Source: Bacillota bacterium (GTDB taxonomy: Bacteria > Bacillota > Negativicutes > Veillonellales > Negativicoccaceae). From it: a stretch of 7,413 bases of DNA. The number at the start of each line of letters is the position of its first letter. The stretch's first letter is position 1. A program made the translations under genes and the position numbers. The notes beneath the pieces were generated by a model that was not told where the DNA came from, did no database searches, and worked only from the letters and a program-made list of their open reading frames with translations. The stretch lies in NCBI GenBank assembly GCA_023418435.1, contig JAEZZT010000111.1, positions 1 to 7,413 of the forward strand. Reading direction: 5' to 3'. Positions 1 through 7,413 of this stretch are shown in pieces.

Positions 1-260
1 TAATTACCCTATTTATAGTCTAGCACAAGAGAAAAAAGTAATCAAATTAAAACCCTTTAAAATAGCACAATAGATAATAGACTTCGTTGTTTATAGAGGA
101 TGCATAGACGAGTGGGACTTATACTAGTTAGTAATGAATGGTAGCAATGAACCACTAAATCAAAAAATCATTGATAGCCCTAATAACTAAAAAATCTTAG
201 TAGTCGGGAATATCCAAATGAGTTATGGAATTAACCAATCCTTTATCAGGCAGGCTTATA
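1..260. other. AT-rich intergenic region, no gene recognised
   Basis: All six frames are broken by frequent stops, and I see no start codon with a ribosome-binding site leading into a credible reading frame. The stretch is visibly richer in A and T than the genes to its right. It lies beyond the 3' end of the tRNA operon, a common integration site for mobile elements. I looked for a copy of the tRNA-Gly 3' end that would mark an attachment site and found none. It is probably ordinary spacer or decayed sequence. Confidence 0.5.
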
Positions 261-293
261 AAAAAGAACATCCTACTCTAGGATGTTCTTTTT
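261..293 (-). terminator. Rho-independent terminator of the tRNA operon
   Basis: A perfect 15-bp inverted repeat (261-275 with 279-293) around a 3-nt loop CTC. The stem core is GAACATCCTA/TAGGATGTTC, flanked by A-run and T-run, so it can end transcription in either direction. On the minus strand it lies about 40 nt past the 3' end of tRNA-Gly and is followed by a T-run, so it most likely ends the tRNA transcript. Because the repeat is symmetrical it could also stop any plus-strand transcript arriving from the left. Confidence 0.9.
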
Positions 294-333
294 GTCATTC
301 ATCGTAACATAGCCGGAACTAATTCAAATAAAA

Positions 334-407
<74 letters not shown>

Positions 408-410
408 AGA

Positions 411-487
411 TGGTCGGAGCAGCAGGATTTGAACCTGCGACCCCTTGGTCCCGAACCAAGTGCGCTACCAAACTGCGCTATGCCCCG
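411..487 (-). tRNA. tRNA-Pro (anticodon CGG)
   Basis: A 77-nt cloverleaf on the minus strand. The acceptor stem is CGGGGCA/TGCTCCG, with the first pair C1-G72 typical of bacterial proline tRNAs. The discriminator is A and CCA is encoded (411-413). The D stem is GCGC/GCGC. The anticodon stem is CTTGG/CCAAG with loop TTCGGGA, giving anticodon CGG. The T stem is GCAGG/CCTGC with loop TTCAAAT. It decodes CCG proline codons. It is the promoter-proximal gene of the Pro-Gly tRNA pair. Confidence 0.97.
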
Positions 488-499
488 ATGACAACAGAT

Positions 500-528
500 A
501 TTATAACAAATAAAAATTCACTTGTCAC
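500..528 (-). promoter_or_regulatory. Promoter of the tRNA-Pro/tRNA-Gly operon
   Basis: On the minus strand there is a -35 element GTGACA (523-528, five of six matches to TTGACA), a 17-nt spacer and a perfect -10 element TATAAT (500-505). The -10 ends 12 nt before the mature 5' end of tRNA-Pro. This leaves a very short 5' leader to be removed by RNase P, as expected for a strong sigma-70/SigA-type stable-RNA promoter. Confidence 0.8.
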
Positions 529-578
529 GTGTTTTTTGAAAAAATTTTTATTGAGTTTGGGAAAGTGGATTTAAAGTT

Positions 579-607
579 TTGAGCCGTAGCGGAATACATA
601 TTATAAT
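579..607 (+). promoter_or_regulatory. Promoter of the membrane-anchored hypothetical gene
   Basis: A perfect -10 TATAAT (602-607) lies 17 nt after TTGAGC (579-584), which matches the -35 consensus at its first four positions. Initiation would fall near 614, giving a leader of about 15 nt before the ATG at 629. No terminator hairpin follows that gene, so transcripts from here could continue into scfA. Confidence 0.65.
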
Positions 608-628
608 AGATGCAGAAGGGAGAGCAAG

Positions 629-1099
629 ATGGAAACAAAAGATCTGATCTCGGAATATCGTACGGCAGCAAGTGAATATTTGCGTTGGTTGGAAACGGCC
701 AAAGATAGATTCGGCGAAACACCTGCTTTGGGTGCTGTCCTGGAAGAGATGTGGCAAGGCGCCAATTTGTACGGCTGGATGTCGCAAAAAGGTTTGTATG
801 ATTATCGAACTAAGTTGGATCCGGAAATCTGGCGGGAGATTTGTCGCCGGTATGTCCGCCAACAGGAGCAATTGACTGCAATAGCGGAACAGGGACACTT
901 GGCGGAACAGGATCGCGTTGAATGGCAACGCATCGCCGAGCGTTTGACCTACTACCACGAGGCGTTGACGAAAGCGGCGGAAGATTGGTTTTATCAAGAG
1001 GATTTGCGCCGCAAGAGAAAGGCGCAGAAGGGATGCCTGGGATTGTTCGGAGGTACTCTTGTCGTCATCTTGGCACCGTTGATGTGGTGGCTGTATTGA
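629..1099 (+). CDS. Hypothetical protein with C-terminal membrane anchor
   Basis: I do not recognise this 156-residue protein. Residues 1-133 look soluble, charged and helical, rich in Glu, Arg, Gln, Trp and Tyr, with no signal peptide and no obvious catalytic motif. Residues 127-134 form a basic patch (RRKRKAQK). A hydrophobic segment at about 136-155 (CLGLFGGTLVVILAPLMWW) runs to the C-terminus, so the predicted topology is a cytoplasmic domain tethered by a single tail anchor. The ATG at 629 is well supported: AAGGGAG at 616-622 lies 6 nt upstream and a promoter lies just before it. The gene ends only 62 nt before scfA in the same direction and no terminator separates them, so co-transcription is possible. 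A role with the SCIFF peptide is speculative. It could equally be an unrelated small membrane-tethered protein. Confidence 0.8.
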   Translation: METKDLISEYRTAASEYLRWLETAKDRFGETPALGAVLEEMWQGANLYGWMSQKGLYDYRTKLDPEIWREICRRYVRQQEQLTAIAEQGHLAEQDRVEWQRIAERLTYYHEALTKAAEDWFYQEDLRRKRKAQKGCLGLFGGTLVVILAPLMWWLY

Positions 1100-1122
1100 C
1101 AGTTTTATTTGTGAGATTCTTG

Positions 1123-1131
1123 TGTTATAAT
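1123..1131 (+). promoter_or_regulatory. Extended -10 promoter of scfA
   Basis: TGTTATAAT fits the extended -10 form TGnTATAAT with a perfect TATAAT (1126-1131). The sequence at the normal -35 distance is poor. A perfect TTGACA lies at 1096-1101, overlapping the stop codon of the upstream gene, but the 24-nt spacing is too long for a normal -35, so the TG extension probably compensates. Initiation near 1138 would give a leader of about 24 nt containing the strong AGGAGGT site. Confidence 0.7.
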
Positions 1132-1161
1132 TGGTATACGTAAGCAGAGGAGGTAACGGAG

Positions 1162-1314
1162 ATGGCAAAACATATTCGAACGCTCAACACTGTGTCTTTG
1201 CAGAAAACGGCAAAATATGGCGGCTGTGGCGAATGCCAGACGTCCTGCCAATCGGCCTGCAAGACGAGTTGCACGATCGGCAACCAAGTGTGCAAGCAAC
1301 AGGAACGGCAATAA
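1162..1314 (+). CDS. scfA: Six-cysteine ranthipeptide precursor SCIFF
   Basis: This gene encodes a 50-residue precursor of the SCIFF family (six Cys in forty-five residues), a ribosomally made, post-translationally modified peptide. Residues 1-21 form the leader (MAKHIRTLNTVSLQKTAKYG), matching the family's usual opening. The core follows with Cys at 22, 25, 29, 33, 37 and 44, in the recognisable family pattern GGCGECQTSC...ACKTSCTIGNQ. In the characterised Clostridium thermocellum system (CteA/CteB), as I recall it, one thioether joins a Cys to a Thr five residues later. The equivalent pair here would be Cys33 and Thr38. The start is secure: AGGAGGT at 1148-1154 lies 7 nt before the ATG. The family normally ends close after the sixth Cys; this one has the polar tail KQQERQ. 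It sits directly upstream of its maturase gene scfB, separated by a terminator. Its biological role is not settled; signalling has been proposed for clostridial members. Confidence 0.96.
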   Translation: MAKHIRTLNTVSLQKTAKYGGCGECQTSCQSACKTSCTIGNQVCKQQERQ

Positions 1315-1321
1315 TCTGCTG

Positions 1322-1357
1322 AGAGTCCTCCGCCGTAGGGTGGGGGTCTTTTTATTT
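1322..1357 (+). terminator. Intercistronic terminator between scfA and scfB
   Basis: A GC-rich hairpin pairs 1322-1334 with 1339-1351 around the loop GTAG: eight consecutive pairs near the loop (including G-U pairs), one T-T mismatch, then four more pairs. It runs into TTTTTATTT (1349-1357). This is a credible rho-independent terminator. It starts 8 nt after the scfA stop codon and ends just before the scfB ribosome-binding site, and no separate scfB promoter is visible. Partial read-through would give much more precursor mRNA than maturase mRNA. Confidence 0.75.
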
Positions 1358-1371
1358 ATGGGGTGAAGGAC

Positions 1372-2781
1372 ATGACGGATAAACAGGCGGTACGTCCGCT
1401 GATTCATAAATTTTATCAAAACGGCGTCTATATCGTAATGGATGTCAATAGCGGTTGTGTGCATTTGCCGGATCGCTTGACCTACGAATTGTTGGATACT
1501 TATGACGGTACCAACCCGGAAGAAGCCTTGCAGGCGATGCAGCATTATCCGCAAGAGGAGGTACTCGAGGCCATTGCGGAGGTGGATGAATTGATCCGCC
1601 AGGAGGTGCTTTTTGCGCCGATGGATGATACCTTCCAAGTGGCATTGGACGAACGGCCGATCATCAAGGCGCTATGTTTGAATGTGGCACATGATTGCAA
1701 TTTGCGCTGTCAATACTGCTTCGCCGGCCAGGGCGGCTATGGTCGCTGGCGCGAATTGATGAGTTTTGATGTGGCAAGGCGAGCGGTGGATTTTCTGATT
1801 GCACATTCCGGGCCGCGCCAGCATTGCGAAATTGACTTTTTCGGTGGCGAACCGCTCATGAATTTCCATGTCGTGCAACAGACGGTCGATTATGTCCGGC
1901 GAATGGAAAAGAAACATAATAAAATATTCAAGCTGACTTTGACTACGAATGGTATGTTGCTCGACGAGAAAAAAGTACAATATTTCAATGATAATCATAT
2001 CAGCTTGGTGCTGAGCTTGGACGGCCGCAAGGATGTCCATGACAAAATGCGTCCCGGCGTTCACGGAGAAGGCACGTATGATGTGATTCGCGATCATATC
2101 GATCATGCCGTGCATCACCGCAATGGCGAGGAATACTATGTTCGCGGAACATTTACTTCGCAGAACTTGGACTTTACGACGGATGTATTGGATATGGTGG
2201 ATCAGGGGTTCACGGAATTGTCCATGGAGCCCGTGGTCGGTGAAGATGACCGCTTTGCCATTCGAGAAGAGCATTTGCCGCAAATATTTGCGGAGTATGA
2301 AAAGCTCGCCGAAGCATACTTGCAGAGGCATAGAGAAGGTCGCCCGTTTACGTTTTTCCACTTCAATATGGATTTGTATCGGGGGCCCTGCATGCAGAAA
2401 CGTTTGCGGGGATGCGGTGCCGGTCATGAATATATGGCGGTAGTACCGAATGGGGATATTTATCCCTGCCATCAATTCGTAGGACGCGAAGGATATGTGA
2501 TAGGCAATGTCTTTACGGGGCTTTCCGATATGCAGAGTCCACGGGAGTTCCGAGAAAATCACGTGCTTCACAAGGATACCTGCATTGATTGCTGGGCGAA
2601 GTTCTATTGCTCCGGGGGTTGTCATGCCAATAATGAAACCTTTGCCGGAGATATCCATGTACCCTATGATGTCAGTTGCCAGATCCAAAAGAAACGCATT
2701 GAATGTGCCTTGATGATTCAAGCAAAATTGGCGCTGGAAGAAGAGGACGACGGCAACGAATCAATGGCCAAAGAAGCATAG
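1372..2781 (+). CDS. scfB: SCIFF peptide maturase (radical SAM/SPASM thioether-forming enzyme)
   Basis: This is the radical S-adenosylmethionine enzyme that modifies the SCIFF precursor by joining Cys sulfur to a side-chain carbon (thioether; ranthipeptide class). From the ATG the protein has 469 residues. Residues 10-90 resemble the PqqD-like RiPP recognition domain that binds the leader (VYIVMDVNSGCVHLPD near the start). The radical SAM CxxxCxxC is Cys109, Cys113, Cys116 (CNLRCQYC), which holds the SAM-binding 4Fe-4S cluster. FFGGEPLMN (about 156-164) is the usual GGE-type motif. The C-terminal SPASM domain has Cys340, Cys348, Cys366, then CxxCxxxxxCxxxC at 404, 407, 413 and 417, and Cys436, enough for two auxiliary 4Fe-4S clusters. 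I prefer the ATG at 1372 over the in-frame GTG at 1363 because GGGGTGA (1360-1366) lies just before the ATG, while the GTG has no ribosome-binding site. The protein is cytoplasmic and follows its substrate gene. Confidence 0.95.
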   Translation: MTDKQAVRPLIHKFYQNGVYIVMDVNSGCVHLPDRLTYELLDTYDGTNPEEALQAMQHYPQEEVLEAIAEVDELIRQEVLFAPMDDTFQVALDERPIIKALCLNVAHDCNLRCQYCFAGQGGYGRWRELMSFDVARRAVDFLIAHSGPRQHCEIDFFGGEPLMNFHVVQQTVDYVRRMEKKHNKIFKLTLTTNGMLLDEKKVQYFNDNHISLVLSLDGRKDVHDKMRPGVHGEGTYDVIRDHIDHAVHHRNGEEYYVRGTFTSQNLDFTTDVLDMVDQGFTELSMEPVVGEDDRFAIREEHLPQIFAEYEKLAEAYLQRHREGRPFTFFHFNMDLYRGPCMQKRLRGCGAGHEYMAVVPNGDIYPCHQFVGREGYVIGNVFTGLSDMQSPREFRENHVLHKDTCIDCWAKFYCSGGCHANNETFAGDIHVPYDVSCQIQKKRIECALMIQAKLALEEEDDGNESMAKEA

Positions 2782-2812
2782 AAAAGGAGCAGGAAATATT
2801 TCCTGCTCCTTT

Positions 2813-2813
<1 letters not shown>
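2782..2813. terminator. Bidirectional terminator between convergent scfB and pyrG
   Basis: A perfect 16-bp inverted repeat centred between 2797 and 2798 (stem AAAAGGAGCAGG/CCTGCTCCTTTT with AT-rich middle AAATATTT). On the plus strand it is followed by TTTTTATTTCT. On the minus strand the T-run is shorter (TTTT then C). It begins right after the scfB stop codon, and its last base is part of the pyrG stop codon, so one element serves both converging transcripts. Confidence 0.92.
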
Positions 2814-6069
<3,256 letters not shown>

Positions 6070-6086
<17 letters not shown>

Positions 6087-6510
6087 AATGTCCGTCCTCT
6101 CGTGAACTGATAGTCAATTCATTGTAATTGGTATAGACTCCGTCTAAAGCCACATCGTAGCGAAGATGAATCTCGCCGTTGCCCGCATCGAGTCGGTGGT
6201 TCATCTCATACGTGTGCATCGCCAGGGTAATCGACCCGAATGGCGTGTTGTATTGCGCACGATGTGTCTGACCGGGATGAAATTCCTGACGTTGACTGAC
6301 TTTGCCGGTGCGAATCAGGGAAATAAAATGGGGATGCACTTCAATCGTTGTCGTGGTGCCCTCCATGCCCGTCAATTCGGTTTCGTTGTAACGCAAAATA
6401 CGGACATCACCGTTCTCTTCGTAGATGCCCTTGGTTACCAATTCCATGGTTTCGTCTTCGCCCGCTTCATTGCGTTGCAATGTGCGAACGGAAATTGTAA
6501 CGTCTTTCAT
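6070..6510 (-). CDS. DUF1934 (YwiB-like) protein
   Basis: A 146-residue protein matching the DUF1934/YwiB family of small calycin-like beta-barrel proteins of unknown function, commonly encoded just before argS in Firmicutes. Visible family features are the alternating strand pattern throughout, ILRYNETELTGMEGTTTTIEV (about 38-58; only key residues RYxE and GxxTT are needed), the central YNTPFGSITLAMHT (about 87-100), and the closing GEIHLRYDVALDG. There is no signal peptide and no membrane helix, so it is probably cytoplasmic. The ATG is supported by AGGAGG at 6516-6521, 5 nt upstream. It is the first gene of the minus operon, and its last 17 nt overlap the start of argS in another frame, suggesting coupled translation. 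No promoter of good quality stands out upstream in the AT-rich 6522-6630 segment. Confidence 0.9.
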
Positions 6511-6630
6511 TCCATCCTCCTAATTAACTATTTTATTTTATCATTTAATCATAAAAAAATCCATTACAAGAAATTTATTTCAAGCCTTTTCTGAAAATAA
6601 AAAGGAGAAAAATTAAACGTTTTCGATTTA

Positions 6631-6660
6631 TTGACATAACTATAAAATGCAGATTATAAT
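6631..6660 (+). promoter_or_regulatory. Consensus promoter of the TonB-dependent receptor gene
   Basis: A perfect -35 TTGACA (6631-6636) and a perfect -10 TATAAT (6655-6660) with an 18-nt spacer. Transcription should begin near 6667, leaving a 5' leader of about 118 nt before the receptor ATG at 6785. Such a strong core promoter is usually tamed by a repressor; see the Fur-like sequence immediately downstream. The rest of the intergenic region (6511-6630) is AT-rich and must also hold the start of the opposite operon, but I cannot place that promoter convincingly. Confidence 0.85.
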
Positions 6661-6678
6661 GACGCTATAGGCAGTTGG

Positions 6679-6697
6679 GATGATTGTTATTATTATC
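6679..6697 (+). promoter_or_regulatory. Putative Fur box
   Basis: On the minus strand this reads GATAATAATAACAATCATC, matching the classical 19-bp Fur consensus GATAATGATAATCATTATC at 15 positions (14 when read on the plus strand). It lies about 12-30 nt downstream of the predicted transcription start of the TonB-dependent receptor gene, where a bound repressor could block initiation or early elongation. Iron control of such receptors is the norm. The region is AT-rich, so a chance match is possible. Confidence 0.4.
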
Positions 6698-6784
6698 TTA
6701 GTGCATAAAGGGAAAAGAAGAAGTGGAAACATGGTAACACTTCTCTCCACAATTGCCATATGTTAAGAGGATAGGGGAGGTAGT

Positions 6785-7413
6785 ATGGAACAGAAGAAAT
6801 GGTTGATGGGGTTGGTATTGTCGGCATTGGCAATGCCTATTTTTGCTGTGGCAAATGAAAACGTGACCATGTTGGATCCGGTATTTGTGGAAGGTCATCG
6901 GGATGTTCGTGCCGGTGGCTACGTGTACACGAACTCACGCGTGGGCGTCTTGGGAACGGCAGATACGATGCAAGTGCCGTTTACGCAAGTGAGTATGACG
7001 GAACAGGCGGTGCAGGATTTTGCGACACCGGCGTTGCCGTTGCAACAGGTCTTGGTCAATGAGCCGAGCGTGAGAGCTTCCAGTTCGTCACCGATGTATT
7101 CGGACTTTTCGTTGCGCGGCGTGAACATGAATGGTACGCATATGTATTTCAATGGGGTGCCGAGTTTGTTCTCGCAATTCCGAACGGCGCCCAATCACTG
7201 GATCGGACGCTTGGATTTGTCGGTCGGTGCAGCTACGGTATTGAACGGCACGGCGGCGTCCTCCAACGGTACGAATAGCGGTCGTTCCGCCGCTCCGGGG
7301 ATGATGAATGTCGTTTCCAAACGTGCGGAAGATATGCCCGTTCGCACATTGACGTTGGCGTATACGTCAAAGAAGAATGTCGGTACTTTTGTCGATGTCG
7401 GCCAACGCTTGGG
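6785..7413 (+). CDS. TonB-dependent outer-membrane receptor, N-terminal part (siderophore-type)
   Basis: The reading frame is open to the window edge: 209 complete codons, with the C-terminal barrel missing. Residues 1-23 form a signal peptide: charged MEQKK, hydrophobic core WLMGLVLSALAMPIF, and cleavage site AVA before Asn24. A TonB-box-like segment DPVFVEG follows at 31-37. The plug domain spans about 60-185: MQVPFTQVSMTEQAV (62-76) resembles the opening of siderophore receptor plugs, then VLVNEPSVR (89-97), FSLRGVNMNGTHMYFNGVPS (108-127), LSVGAATVLNGT (145-156) and MNVVSKR (174-180). The barrel starts after that. Such receptors bring iron chelates, haem or cobalamin across the outer membrane using TonB-ExbBD energy; the substrate cannot be fixed from this part. 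The start is supported by AGGGGAGG-type purines at 6773-6780, 4 nt upstream, and a consensus promoter. The gene implies a diderm host. Confidence 0.93.
   Translation, partial: MEQKKWLMGLVLSALAMPIFAVANENVTMLDPVFVEGHRDVRAGGYVYTNSRVGVLGTADTMQVPFTQVSMTEQAVQDFATPALPLQQVLVNEPSVRASSSSPMYSDFSLRGVNMNGTHMYFNGVPSLFSQFRTAPNHWIGRLDLSVGAATVLNGTAASSNGTNSGRSAAPGMMNVVSKRAEDMPVRTLTLAYTSKKNVGTFVDVGQRL

Noticed and set aside
1..333. Integration site or mobile-element remnant next to the tRNA genes
   Set aside because: No integrase fragment, no duplicated tRNA 3' end and no terminal inverted repeats were found. The only clear inverted repeat is the terminator at 261-293.
548..1168. Minus-strand frame of 206 codons opposite the membrane-anchored gene
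   Set aside because: The plus-strand gene has a promoter, a ribosome-binding site and a coherent membrane helix. The minus frame has none of these and its protein looks like low-complexity antisense.
1131..1322. Frame of 63 codons overlapping scfA in another register
   Set aside because: No ribosome-binding site precedes its start, while the scfA frame has a strong one and encodes the conserved SCIFF sequence.
1672..2721. Long open frame of 349 codons on the minus strand
   Set aside because: It lies entirely opposite scfB, whose cysteine motifs and family match are unambiguous. The antisense frame has no ribosome-binding site or recognisable domain and follows from the codon bias of the real gene.
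6511..6630. T-box leader ahead of the argS operon
   Set aside because: No T-box consensus sequence or terminator/antiterminator pair is visible on the minus strand, and the space is short.
6661..6784. Cobalamin or other known riboswitch in the receptor leader
   Set aside because: The leader is only about 118 nt, and I see no B12-box-like sequence or multi-helix fold, only one short stem.

Overview
The window looks like chromosomal DNA from a diderm Firmicute (class Negativicutes, probably Veillonellales). The genes and Shine-Dalgarno sites are Firmicute-like: strong AGGAGG sites, a SCIFF ranthipeptide locus, and a YwiB/DUF1934-argS pair. The right end, however, opens a TonB-dependent outer-membrane receptor, which requires an outer membrane. 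This placement is inferred from gene content only; no rRNA is present. Leucine is coded heavily by TTG in all genes, including the receptor, so nothing looks recently imported.

Layout. Positions 1-260 are AT-rich and hold no gene I can recognise. A perfect hairpin terminator (261-293) ends a minus-strand tRNA operon, tRNA-Pro(CGG) then tRNA-Gly(TCC), driven by a good promoter at 500-528. On the plus strand, a second promoter (579-607) drives an unrecognised 156-residue protein with one C-terminal membrane helix. It is followed by a short gene with its own extended -10 promoter encoding the six-cysteine SCIFF peptide (scfA, 1162-1314), a rho-independent terminator, and the radical SAM/SPASM maturase scfB (1372-2781). 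A shared 16-bp inverted repeat (2782-2813) separates scfB from a convergent minus-strand operon: DUF1934 protein, argS, pyrG. The three are tightly packed: the first two overlap by 17 nt, and the pyrG ribosome-binding site overlaps the argS stop codon. At 6511-6784 a divergent intergenic region carries a near-perfect promoter for the TonB-dependent receptor, with a Fur-box-like sequence just downstream of the predicted start of transcription. The receptor gene runs off the right edge.

How the genes work together. scfA and scfB form a complete minimal RiPP module: a Cys-rich precursor and the radical enzyme expected to install a Cys-Thr thioether in it. No exporter or leader protease is in the window. 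The pair belongs to a known family, so it is not a new system. What stands out is the terminator between precursor and maturase, the tandem four-residue repeat in the core, the uncharacterised membrane-anchored neighbour, and the occurrence of the pair in an outer-membrane-bearing Firmicute. The minus operon is housekeeping (arginyl-tRNA and CTP synthesis). The right-end gene is likely an iron-regulated siderophore-type uptake receptor.
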